DNA of 6,292 nt from Flectobacillus sp. (GCA_029865665.1 JARXAV010000108.1:1-6292); one strand, 5' to 3'; counted from the stretch's first letter, positions 1-6,065 are shown. The notes: a model not told the origin generated them from the sequence alone. Numbers and translations are program-made.

Positions 1-2
1 AT

Positions 3-260
3 TTAACTAATGGAGAAGAGCAATTACTGTACATGGTTGATAATGAATACGATGAAATGCAACCAATAGAGCCTCTTAGCAAGAGAGAACTTGAAATTGC
101 CAAATTGATGGGTCAAAACCTGACAAGTGAGCAAATTGGAGATAAACTATGTATTAGCCCTAATACGGTAAATACACATCGAAGGAAAATGTTGAGAAAG
201 GTAGGAATGAGTGATACGCTTGAACTAATTAACTTTTTGAGGGTATTTCGGTTTATCTAG
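3..260 (+). CDS. LuxR/GerE-family HTH regulator, C-terminal part (5' end outside window)
   Basis: This is the DNA-binding end of a transcriptional regulator. The frame stays open to the left edge of the window, so the gene very probably begins upstream; the ATG at 33 is most likely internal. The visible 85 codons carry a full LuxR-type helix-turn-helix. It starts at LSKRELEIAKLMGQ, the usual LSxRExEV opening, continues through the turn SEQIGDKLCISPNTV, and ends with the recognition helix TVNTHRRKMLRKVG. This part matches family domains closely. The N-terminal sensing domain (response receiver, PAS or TPR) is not visible, so the signal cannot be named. The gene converges on the ATP synthase genes and shares a terminator with them. 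There is no sign that it controls them. Confidence 0.85.
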   Translation, partial: LTNGEEQLLYMVDNEYDEMQPIEPLSKRELEIAKLMGQNLTSEQIGDKLCISPNTVNTHRRKMLRKVGMSDTLELINFLRVFRFI

Positions 261-263
261 GCA

Positions 264-312
264 CAACATAAAAAGCCCCTACAGAAAAAATCTATAGGGG
301 CTTTTTATGTTG
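264..312. terminator. Bidirectional intrinsic terminator
   Basis: A perfect 17-bp inverted repeat has arms at 264-280 and 296-312. Pair 281/295 extends it, and further pairs follow after one mismatch. The stem core is AGCCCCT/AGGGGCT, flanked by an A5 run on one side and a T5 run on the other, so a terminator-like U-tract is produced in both directions. It lies between two convergent genes: 3 bp after the stop of the LuxR-type gene and about 10 bp after the stop of atpH. This is the expected layout for one shared terminator. Confidence 0.9.
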
Positions 313-321
313 CAAAAACTA

Positions 322-858
322 CTATTGAGCGAATCTAACTTTTAAATCGTTCAATTTTGTTTTTACAGAAGTATCAATCTGACGGTCGTTTACACGAAGT
401 ACGTAACCCCCAATTAATTTCTCGTCAATTTTTTCAATTAAAGTAACCGATCTTCCTGTAGCATCTGCAACTACTTTTTTGAATGACTCTTTTTGAGCAT
501 CCGTTAAAGCTGTAGCACTTGTTACATAAGCTTTCTGAATACCTTTTGCATATTCGTATTGAGCCATGTAATCGTGAGCAATAAGAATCAAAATACTTTC
601 ACGGTTCTTCTTAGCAATAAGGTCAAAAATCGTCATTGTTACTTCGTTCACTTTATCCGCAAAAATACCTTTTAAGGCAGCGTGTTTGCGACGGTGAGAA
701 ACAATCGGATTCTTAATTACTGCCACAAATTCGTCGTTTTCATCACATACTTGAGCGAATAGTTTCATATCGTCAAATACTTGTGATTCCACGCCTTTTT
801 CTGTCGCTAGTCCTAATAAAGACTTCGCATATCTGTATGCAACGGTTTGCTGTGACAT
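322..858 (-). CDS. atpH: F1Fo ATP synthase subunit delta
   Basis: Subunit delta (the OSCP equivalent) links the top of the alpha3beta3 head to the peripheral stalk made of subunit b, so that the head stays still while the rotor turns. The 178-residue length is normal. The N-terminus (AYRYAKSLLGLATEKG) is the typical first helix of the helical domain that binds alpha. The C-terminal GGYVLRVNDRQIDTSVKTKL matches the family signature (IGGxxxxxxDxxxDxSxxxxL) and ends close to the stop, as usual. Start is the ATG at 858, where the conserved first helix begins at once. It is the last gene of the group, 65 bp after atpF, and is followed by a strong terminator. No alpha or gamma gene follows, although atpA and atpG often come next in this phylum. 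Confidence 0.96.
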   Translation of the reverse strand: MSQQTVAYRYAKSLLGLATEKGVESQVFDDMKLFAQVCDENDEFVAVIKNPIVSHRRKHAALKGIFADKVNEVTMTIFDLIAKKNRESILILIAHDYMAQYEYAKGIQKAYVTSATALTDAQKESFKKVVADATGRSVTLIEKIDEKLIGGYVLRVNDRQIDTSVKTKLNDLKVRFAQ

Positions 859-923
859 CTGTTGAATTCGGAATGTGGAATAGTCTTCAAAGCGAGTTGC
901 TTTTTGCTAATCCTAATTTCAAA

Positions 924-1418
924 TTAATTAAGTTTTGCATCAGATAATAAATCCGATACTAATTTTTCTTGAGCCGAACGATCTGCCAATTGGTTGCGTA
1001 AGATTTTCTCAGCAATTTCCAATGACAAGTTTGCTGCATCTGCTTTCAATGCTGCAACAGCATTTGCTCTTTCTTGACCGAACGCTGCACGAGCTTTGTC
1101 CATTTCTTCTGTTGCTACTTTTTGAGCTTCAGCTTTCGCATCAGCAATTAAAGCTTCAGAAGCTTCTTTAGCTCTTTTGATTAACGCATCACGTTCTGCA
1201 CGAGCTTCAGCGATTAATTTTTCGTTACCCGCTTTCAATTCTGTCATTTCTTGACGAGTTTTTGCTGCCATTTCTAGTGCATCGTCAATAGATTGTTCAC
1301 GTTCGTGTAATGAGTTTACGATTGGCTTCCAAGCAAATTTTGCTAAAACAAAAAACAAAATGCCGAATACTACTAACTGCCATACGATAAGACCCAAATC
1401 AGGAGTAAGTAATTCCAT
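924..1418 (-). CDS. atpF: F1Fo ATP synthase subunit b (peripheral stalk)
   Basis: Subunit b forms the peripheral stalk dimer that joins membrane subunit a to delta and the F1 head. The 164-residue protein has the classic layout: a short periplasmic start (MELLTPDLG), one membrane helix at about residues 8-27 (IVWQLVVFGILFFVLAKFAW), a KPI turn, then a long charged coiled coil to the end rich in Ala, Glu, Lys and Arg. The EREQSIDDALEMAA stretch just after the membrane is typical of the family. The start is the ATG at 1418. No Shine-Dalgarno sequence is seen upstream, only AT-rich sequence, which is normal for Bacteroidota. The gene is unusually far (197 bp) from atpE, and the gap holds a strong hairpin. 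Confidence 0.96.
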   Translation of the reverse strand: MELLTPDLGLIVWQLVVFGILFFVLAKFAWKPIVNSLHEREQSIDDALEMAAKTRQEMTELKAGNEKLIAEARAERDALIKRAKEASEALIADAKAEAQKVATEEMDKARAAFGQERANAVAALKADAANLSLEIAEKILRNQLADRSAQEKLVSDLLSDAKLN

Positions 1419-1496
1419 AATTCTTTATGTTTTTATAGCTAATGTTTCCAATAGCTTATCAGTATATTAATTTGTATTGGTAATACTTTTCAAAAG

Positions 1497-1532
1497 CATT
1501 CTCTTACCTGCCTAATGCTTGGTAAGAGAATG
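1497..1532 (-). promoter_or_regulatory. Intercistronic hairpin between atpE and atpF (possible partial terminator or processing site)
   Basis: Arms 1497-1508 and 1521-1532 are perfectly complementary over 12 bp, with a 12-nt loop. On the transcribed (-) strand the stem is preceded by AAAAGCC and followed by GCUUUUG, so a short A-run and U-run flank it. The U-run is only four bases, weaker than in the two terminators elsewhere in this window. The structure starts about 83 bp after the atpE stop. The likely role is 3' protection of atpE mRNA or partial termination that lowers atpF-atpH output. The structure is seen directly; the role is inferred. Confidence 0.6.
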
Positions 1533-1615
1533 TTTAATGGCTTTTATTATCAATTTTCTGTTCAACGAAACTAATTTTCTGCTGTAGAAAAAGTGATAAA
1601 CTTGGTTGCTAATGA

Positions 1616-1861
1616 CTATTTGTTAGCTACCAAGAAGCAAATTACTGCTGCGAAAAGAGCAACCGCTTCAACGAATGCAGCTACAACTAACATCGCACCT
1701 TGGATTTTTCCAGAAGCTTCTGGTTGACGAGCGATAGATTCCATTGCACGGCTACCGATGTTACCGATACCTAAACCAGCACCGATTGCTACTAAACCAG
1801 CACCAACTGCTGCTAAACCTGTACCAACTGAAACTTCAGATAAGATTGACAAAAGTGACAT
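1616..1861 (-). CDS. atpE: F1Fo ATP synthase subunit c (rotor ring)
   Basis: Subunit c forms the membrane rotor ring that carries ions past subunit a. The 81-residue hairpin protein shows helix 1 with the close-packing glycine pattern at about residues 20-36 (GAGLVAIGAGLGIGNIG). Next come the polar loop RQP at 45-47, which contacts gamma and epsilon, and helix 2 with the ion-binding Glu65 in AAFVEAVALF. Known sodium-type rings have Gln near 32 and Ser/Thr just after the Glu. Here the residues are Ile32, Ala66 and Val67, so proton coupling is predicted. The ATG at 1861 is the only sensible start and has an AT-rich leader without a Shine-Dalgarno sequence. The gene lies alone between a 161-bp and a 197-bp spacer, both holding RNA structure. 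Confidence 0.97.
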   Translation of the reverse strand: MSLLSILSEVSVGTGLAAVGAGLVAIGAGLGIGNIGSRAMESIARQPEASGKIQGAMLVVAAFVEAVALFAAVICFLVANK

Positions 1862-1915
1862 AACTTTGTTGTTTATTTATTATTGAAATTGAAAAAATAC
1901 GAATTTGATTGTTGT

Positions 1916-2018
1916 CGGTTAGCCGTGTAACTGTTAACGGTTATCTAAAAACGGTTAACCATAATCGGGTTAATCGTCACTTTGAATCCGTTAACTAAAA
2001 ACAGATAACTATTAACCG
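1916..2018. repeat. GTTAAC/CGGTTA repeat cluster between atpB and atpE, with long-range pairing
   Basis: The 161-bp atpB-atpE spacer holds several related short units. CGGTTA occurs at 1916, 1938 and 1952, a CGGGTTAA variant at 1966, GTTAAC at 1933, 1954 and 1990, and the reverse unit TAACCG at 2013-2018. GGTTAACC at 1953-1960 is a full palindrome. The 14 bases at 1933-1946 can pair with 2003-2016; in the (-) strand RNA this gives 13 of 14 pairs counting one G-U. The palindromes at 1954 and 1990 could form a second, inner stem. This suggests a structured intercistronic RNA upstream of atpE, or a small intergenic repeat family. No function is known. Confidence 0.6.
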
Positions 2019-2022
2019 ATTT

Positions 2023-3084
2023 CTAGTGGTGTCCTTCTTCTACTGCTGAACCAATGTAGCTTGATGCTAACATCGTAAAGATGAAGGCTTGTAAGAACGC
2101 AACCAATAATTCAATGATGTTCATGAATACTGAGAATAACGTTACTACTGGTACTACCGCCCATACTTTCAAGATGAAAATAAGACCTAAGAAACTTAAC
2201 ATGATGATGTGTCCTGCTGTAATGTTAGCAAAAAGACGAATCATTAACGAGATTGGTTTGATAAACATCCCTAAAATCTCTACTGGTGTTAAGATTACCA
2301 ATAACCATTTCGGAACTCCTGGCATTGCGAAGATGTGTCCCCAGTAAGTACTTTTACCGTTTAGGTTAGTTACGAAAAAGGTAATCCCTGCCAATACTAA
2401 GGTTACAGCAATATTTCCTGTTACGTTTGCTCCACCTGGTAATAAACCTAAAATATTATTGAACCAGATAAAGAAGAATAAAGTCAATAAGTACGGAAGG
2501 AAACGTCTGTAGTGTTTTTCTCCGATGTTATTTTTAACCACTTCATCACGAATAAAAATAATGATTGGTTCAATTAGCGATTGGAATCCTTTTGGAGACT
2601 GTAAGCCTCTTTTTTTGTAAGCACCTGCTACAGAAAGGAAAATAACGATTAACAACACGGCACTTATTAACAACGATGCAACGTTCTTCGTAATAGAGAA
2701 GTCTAATACGTGAGAGCCGTCAACTGCATGGATTTTACCATGTTCTAACTTCAACCCGTTGTATTCTACTGGATTACCGTGTTCGTCTTCTAAGTTACTA
2801 GAAGAAAATACTTCAATTCCTTTTTCCGTTTTAACAATACATGGAAGATAAACGGATACACCGTGAGCAAACTCCCATTTATGGTCGTCTCCGATGTGGT
2901 GCATAATCAAATGCCCCAAATCTAATTTCCCTTCTTCATGAGCTTCACCAGCTTCTGAATGAGAGGTAACGGCTTCCGTCGCATGTTCTGCGGTAGAATC
3001 GGCATGGTGTTCTTCTTGAGCAAAAACAGAGGTGGCAGCGAAGAATAGAAATGCCAAAATATTTGAAAAATATAATTTTTTCAT
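2023..3084 (-). CDS. atpB: F1Fo ATP synthase subunit a, with signal peptide and His-rich periplasmic domain
   Basis: Subunit a is the stator channel that passes protons to and from the c ring. I place the start at the ATG at 3084 (353 residues) because MKKLYFSN...ATSVFAQ is a clear signal peptide, probably cut after Ala22. Extending to 3150 needs a TTG start and adds an Ile/Arg-rich stretch from AT-rich leader DNA. After the signal peptide comes an acidic, His-rich exported domain to about residue 130 (14 His before the first core helix, for example HLIMHHIGDDHKWEF). The membrane core follows from about residue 133. The essential Arg283 lies in SLMIRLFANITAGHIIM, the hallmark of the family. 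Gln332 in LLVAFLQAFIF corresponds to the conserved last-helix Gln, and PVEILG precedes the Arg helix. The long N-terminus is common in Bacteroidota. Confidence 0.95.
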   Translation of the reverse strand: MKKLYFSNILAFLFFAATSVFAQEEHHADSTAEHATEAVTSHSEAGEAHEEGKLDLGHLIMHHIGDDHKWEFAHGVSVYLPCIVKTEKGIEVFSSSNLEDEHGNPVEYNGLKLEHGKIHAVDGSHVLDFSITKNVASLLISAVLLIVIFLSVAGAYKKRGLQSPKGFQSLIEPIIIFIRDEVVKNNIGEKHYRRFLPYLLTLFFFIWFNNILGLLPGGANVTGNIAVTLVLAGITFFVTNLNGKSTYWGHIFAMPGVPKWLLVILTPVEILGMFIKPISLMIRLFANITAGHIIMLSFLGLIFILKVWAVVPVVTLFSVFMNIIELLVAFLQAFIFTMLASSYIGSAVEEGHH

Positions 3085-3189
3085 CACAACTTTGGGAATG
3101 ATTCGTATTATGGTTTTTATAATTACTCTAGTAATATTTTTATTTCTCAATTGATAATCAAGTACTTACACAAAAAAAAAGAATATCTA

Positions 3190-3609
3190 TTATGAAATAT
3201 GCTGCAAGTTACGATACAAATCGTATATTTCAAAACCTGTATAACATAAATAGAGTACAAAAAAGTTGGTAATGAATATATAGATATTTGGAGTATCTTG
3301 ATAGATGAAATAACCAACAAATGCTAAACTCAAAAACATTCGAGAGACAATCGTGGTCAAATAAAATTGAACAAAGTACTTTCGATCATTATCGAAGCCT
3401 AACTGCATCAAAATATGACTTAAATAAGACGTTGCTCCATAAAATGCCCAGATATACCACTTTGTAGGGTGAATATGGGAAGCCAAGCCAATTTCTGAAG
3501 AAAACTGAAATACTAAGCCTGTTATAATTGACAAGATGATGATTCTTACCATTCCTTGTGGTTTTGTAATTTTCTGCAAAAATACAGTAAAAGAAACACT
3601 TAACCCCAT
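3190..3609 (-). CDS. Four-TM membrane protein at the head of the Fo genes, AtpI-like position
   Basis: The protein is 139 residues from the ATG at 3609. It has four hydrophobic segments at about residues 20-38 (VRIIILSIITGLVFQF), 51-70, 82-103 and 107-128, followed by a short basic tail. The ending YTGFEIYDLYRNLQ resembles the FE(I/V)xxLLxNL tail I associate with small membrane proteins before atpB in Bacteroidota. No clear catalytic motif is visible. Its place, in the same direction and just ahead of atpB, suggests an accessory role in c-ring or Fo assembly like AtpI/UncI. This rests on position and topology, not on clear homology. The start is uncertain: the ATG at 3609 lies inside a perfect 19-bp inverted repeat, and the ATG at 3552 (residue 20) would still keep all four segments. 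Confidence 0.7.
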   Translation of the reverse strand: MGLSVSFTVFLQKITKPQGMVRIIILSIITGLVFQFSSEIGLASHIHPTKWYIWAFYGATSYLSHILMQLGFDNDRKYFVQFYLTTIVSRMFLSLAFVGYFIYQDTPNIYIFITNFFVLYLCYTGFEIYDLYRNLQHIS

Positions 3610-3645
3610 GATGAACAGAAAAAATATTCATCATGGGGTTAAGTG
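3597..3645 (-). promoter_or_regulatory. Perfect 19-bp inverted repeat over the annotated start codon (attenuator or terminator-like)
   Basis: Arms 3597-3615 and 3627-3645 are exact reverse complements over 19 bp, with an 11-nt loop (3616-3626). On the (-) strand the stem is followed by UUUCUUUU, so it looks like an intrinsic terminator. The ATG at 3609 of the AtpI-like gene lies within the downstream arm and would be paired in the RNA. Two readings fit: the 3' terminator of the Sel1-like gene at 3739, or a leader hairpin controlling entry into the Fo genes. The structure is certain; the role is inferred. Confidence 0.75.
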
Positions 3646-3705
3646 CTTTAAAATATGCCGATATGTTTAATCTTTATGTTAACCGATAAAATTAACAAGG
3701 CAAAT

Positions 3706-3738
3706 CAAAAACTATACTAATTAAGCAATAAGTCAAAA
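3706..3738 (-). promoter_or_regulatory. Candidate Bacteroidota-type promoter for the Fo genes
   Basis: On the (-) strand, TTG (at 3736-3734) is followed by 19 bases and then TAGTTTTTG (3714-3706). Bacteroidota promoters follow TTG/TTTG, about 19-21 bases, then TAnnTTTG. The match is near but has one extra T in the -7 element. It starts right after the stop of the Sel1-like gene and about 97 bp upstream of the AtpI-like start. If active, the 19-bp hairpin would lie in the 5' leader of the transcript. This is tentative. Confidence 0.3.
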
Positions 3739-4653
3739 TTAAGGTTTTGCCCCAACGCTCTCTTTGTATTTCTGAAACCAATACTTAGCTGCTTTAGTAT
3801 CTTTCAAAATGTATTTTGTACCAGACATATAGGCACTTCCTAAATACCATAGGGCATCTTGATTGCCACTATTAGCCGCCGCTTCCATCGTTTTTAGTGC
3901 TTGACTAGCATCACTAGCGGTTTGCGTACTATCTAGTTTGGCAAACATTCTTCTACCAATTTCGTATTGATTTCTAGCTTCGTCAGGTGCTAACTTAGGT
4001 TTCAATTCAGTCGTTTCACTTTCGGTACTTACTCCATCAGGCTTTTGCTCTGTTGCGACCGCAGTTGGTTTGTCAACAGGTTTCGTTTCGGTAACTTTAG
4101 GCTCCAAAATAAAATCAACGACCGCAGGCTCAACTTTTTTCTCAATTTCGAATCGAGAAGCTTTGTTCTCTTTCTTTTCTTTTTTAGCCAATAAGACTTC
4201 TTCTTTCTTAACTGATTTCTTGATAGCAAAACGACTTTTTTTAGTTTTGGTACTTCTGGCAAGTTTTATAGCCGCAACTTTGTGTTTGGTGGGGTGCGTT
4301 ACCGTTACATGTTTAATTGCAAAACGTTTACGTGACACCACTTTTACAGGAATGACCTTTGTTAAGGGTGTTTTTGCAGCAATAATTTTTTTCTTCGCAT
4401 AAAAGTTAATCTGCTGTCTAGAAATTTTGATTTTCTGCGTCAGTAAATTTCTTTTCGGAATTGTTTTTACGGGTAAGGGTTTGACAACGGGACGTACTGG
4501 AGCTTTTGCAACAACCTGCACTGCCTTCTTTTTTGGAACATTCTCTATCTTTTGAGGCTTCTTTACGGATTTCTGTGTTTGAGACTGAGCTGGTAAAACC
4601 ACCCCTATCAGAAGCATAAAAAAGGACAAGATGAAAAATCTAATTTTTCCCAT
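3739..4653 (-). CDS. Exported Lys-rich protein with C-terminal Sel1-like region, function unknown
   Basis: The gene is not recognised as a named family. I choose the ATG at 4653 (304 residues) because MGKIRFFILSFFMLLIGVVLPAQSQ is a good signal peptide; the longer frame to 4680 needs GTG. After export, residues 26-165 are a low-complexity, strongly basic stretch rich in Lys, Val and Pro. It holds three related motifs: RFAIK at 110 and 141, and RFEIE at 167. An acidic Thr/Glu/Pro linker (about 180-220) follows. Residues 223-299 look like Sel1/TPR-type helices: EARNQYEIGRRMFAKL, then ALKTMEAAANSGNQDALWYL with GSAYMSG and AAKYWFQKYKES. Sel1 repeats usually mediate protein contacts. The basic part could bind anionic surfaces such as peptidoglycan, LPS or nucleic acid; that is speculation. 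It is probably a separate unit from the atp genes. Confidence 0.8.
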   Translation of the reverse strand: MGKIRFFILSFFMLLIGVVLPAQSQTQKSVKKPQKIENVPKKKAVQVVAKAPVRPVVKPLPVKTIPKRNLLTQKIKISRQQINFYAKKKIIAAKTPLTKVIPVKVVSRKRFAIKHVTVTHPTKHKVAAIKLARSTKTKKSRFAIKKSVKKEEVLLAKKEKKENKASRFEIEKKVEPAVVDFILEPKVTETKPVDKPTAVATEQKPDGVSTESETTELKPKLAPDEARNQYEIGRRMFAKLDSTQTASDASQALKTMEAAANSGNQDALWYLGSAYMSGTKYILKDTKAAKYWFQKYKESVGAKP

Positions 4654-4702
4654 ATTCTCAGTTTTATTAATGGTTAACACGAATATTCTTGTTAAATTTT
4701 AC

Positions 4703-4733
4703 TGAAATTACAATTTTGTAAAATAAAACACAA
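4703..4733 (-). promoter_or_regulatory. Candidate promoter for the Sel1-like gene
   Basis: On the (-) strand, TTG (4733-4731), a 20-base spacer and TAATTTCA (4710-4703) approximate the Bacteroidota pattern TTG-N20-TAnnTTTG, with two mismatches in the -7 box. Transcription would start about 43 bases before the ATG at 4653. The region is so AT-rich that chance matches are likely. Confidence 0.22.
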
Positions 4734-4759
4734 TAATTTTAAACATATTTTATTAAAAA

Positions 4760-4790
4760 TTGCAAAAATGATATTTTACTGTTAATTTAA
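4760..4790 (+). promoter_or_regulatory. Candidate promoter for the ammonium transporter gene
   Basis: TTG (4760-4762), a 20-base spacer and TAATTTAA (4783-4790) approximate the Bacteroidota promoter pattern, with two mismatches in the -7 box. This places the start site about 33 bases before the ATG at 4830. I looked for a sigma-54 site (TGGC-N8-TTGCA) often used for nitrogen genes: TTGCA occurs at 4760-4764 but the GG element is missing. Confidence 0.25.
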
Positions 4791-4829
4791 AGAATCCAAC
4801 AATCATGTTTCAAATTAACTCACTAATCT

Positions 4830-6065
4830 ATGGAAGAATTATCATCGAGTATTAGCGAACTAGCCATGTCACTCAATAATGTTTGGGTGCTACTTTCAGC
4901 GTTTCTTGTTATGTTTATGCAAGCTGGCTTTGCTTTAGTAGAAGTAGGGTTTACTCAGTCCAAAAATGGAGTAAACATCATTATGAAAAACCTCGTTGAC
5001 TTTCTGATTGGCTCGATTGTATTCTGGGCAGTCGGATATAGTCTGATGTTTGGGGAAGATATTAATGGACTATTTGGTCAAATCACCTTCTTGTACGGCC
5101 CCGATGAAGTCGATGGCTTACCTCAATTAACTAAGTTAATGTTTCAAACTGTTTTTGCGGCTACCTCTGCTACCATTGTTTCAGGAGCAATGGCCGAGAG
5201 AACCGTATTTTCAGCCTATTTAATTTATAGCTTCTTTATTTCCTTAGTTATCTATCCCATCTCAGGTCACTGGATTTGGGGAGGTGGTTGGCTATCAGAA
5301 ATGGGCTTTATCGATTTTGCAGGGTCAACGGTAGTTCACTCTGTTGGTGGCTGGGTTTCTTTAGTTGGTGCAGCATTACTCGGTCCAAGAACGGGGAAAT
5401 ATATCAATGGAAAAGCTCAAGTTATTCCTCCTCAAAACCTTATTCTTGGTTCTTTAGGAGTATTTGTCCTTTGGTTAGGCTGGTTTGGCTTTAACCCTGG
5501 TTCTCAATTAGCGGCGGCTGGTACAGACAATGCTTTGGCAATTGCCCATATCGCAGTCAATACCAATTTAGCTGCTGCTGCTGGAGCCTTAGCAGCTATG
5601 TTTATTAGCTATTTAGGAAATAAAAAATGGTCATTAAGTCTTACCCTAAACGGTGCGTTGGCAGGTTTAGTTGGTGTTACGGCTGGTTGTGCAGTGGTAT
5701 CATTAGAGGGAGCATTTATGATTGGGGTTATTTGTGGTATTACGCTGGTCTTTGCAATTGATTTTGTGGAGAAAGTATTAAAAATTGACGATCCTGTTGG
5801 AGCAATTTCTGTACACGGTATCAATGGTTCTCTTGGAACATTATTGGTAGGTGTATTTGCCGTTGATGGTGGTTCATTATATGGTGGAGGTTTACACCAA
5901 CTATATGTACAAGCAATTGGTATGTTTGCAGTAATGGCTTGGGCAGGAGGCTCTTCATACCTTTTATTTAAGACCATGAAAGTATTGAATAACTTTAGAG
6001 TTTCTAAGGAAATCGAACTGGAAGGTTTGGATATTCACGAACACGGAGAAGTAGCTTATAACTAA
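4830..6065 (+). CDS. amt: Ammonium transporter, Amt/AmtB family
   Basis: This inner-membrane channel takes up ammonium/ammonia for nitrogen assimilation and normally works as a trimer. The 411-residue length fits an Amt with 11 membrane helices and no cleaved leader. Key sites can be placed: gate Phe105/Phe109 (MFQTVFAAT), Trp150 (HWIWGGGW) and Asp162 in the family signature starting DFAGSTVVHSVGG. Also present are the twin pore histidines His170 and His329 (SVHGINGS), and Phe221/Ser225 (FGFNPGS). Both histidines are kept, so it should be active. The C-terminal tail (KEIELEGLDIHEHGEVAY) is the conserved regulatory tail, which in relatives interacts with the PII protein GlnK. No glnK follows within the window. 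The start ATG at 4830 lacks a Shine-Dalgarno sequence but gives the expected short N-terminus. The gene is divergent from the Sel1-like gene and has its own terminator. Confidence 0.97.
   Translation: MEELSSSISELAMSLNNVWVLLSAFLVMFMQAGFALVEVGFTQSKNGVNIIMKNLVDFLIGSIVFWAVGYSLMFGEDINGLFGQITFLYGPDEVDGLPQLTKLMFQTVFAATSATIVSGAMAERTVFSAYLIYSFFISLVIYPISGHWIWGGGWLSEMGFIDFAGSTVVHSVGGWVSLVGAALLGPRTGKYINGKAQVIPPQNLILGSLGVFVLWLGWFGFNPGSQLAAAGTDNALAIAHIAVNTNLAAAAGALAAMFISYLGNKKWSLSLTLNGALAGLVGVTAGCAVVSLEGAFMIGVICGITLVFAIDFVEKVLKIDDPVGAISVHGINGSLGTLLVGVFAVDGGSLYGGGLHQLYVQAIGMFAVMAWAGGSSYLLFKTMKVLNNFRVSKEIELEGLDIHEHGEVAYN

Noticed and set aside
889..903. Short hairpin between atpF and atpH (AAAGC/GCTTT)
   Set aside because: Only 5 bp, easily expected by chance.
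935..1171. 78-codon + strand frame inside atpF
   Set aside because: Leu/Gln-rich product of the antisense of a coiled-coil gene, a typical shadow.
3085..3150. Extension of subunit a by 22 residues
   Set aside because: It needs a TTG start and places an Ile/Arg-rich stretch before an otherwise good signal peptide; the ATG at 3084 is far more likely.
3389..3634. 81-codon frame on the (-) strand starting MMNIFSVHHG, overlapping the four-TM gene
   Set aside because: It is out of frame with the membrane protein, lacks a coherent domain, and its start simply falls in the loop side of the inverted repeat.
4029..4402. Overlapping frames on both strands inside the Lys-rich gene
   Set aside because: Low-complexity Lys/Val codons leave alternative frames open; the products are Leu/Ser/Phe-rich without features.
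4740..4764. Sigma-54 promoter for amt
   Set aside because: TTGCA is present but the upstream GG element at the required spacing is not.
5609..5977. 122-codon (-) strand frame inside amt
   Set aside because: Pro/Thr-rich antisense shadow of the membrane transporter, with no domain or own promoter.
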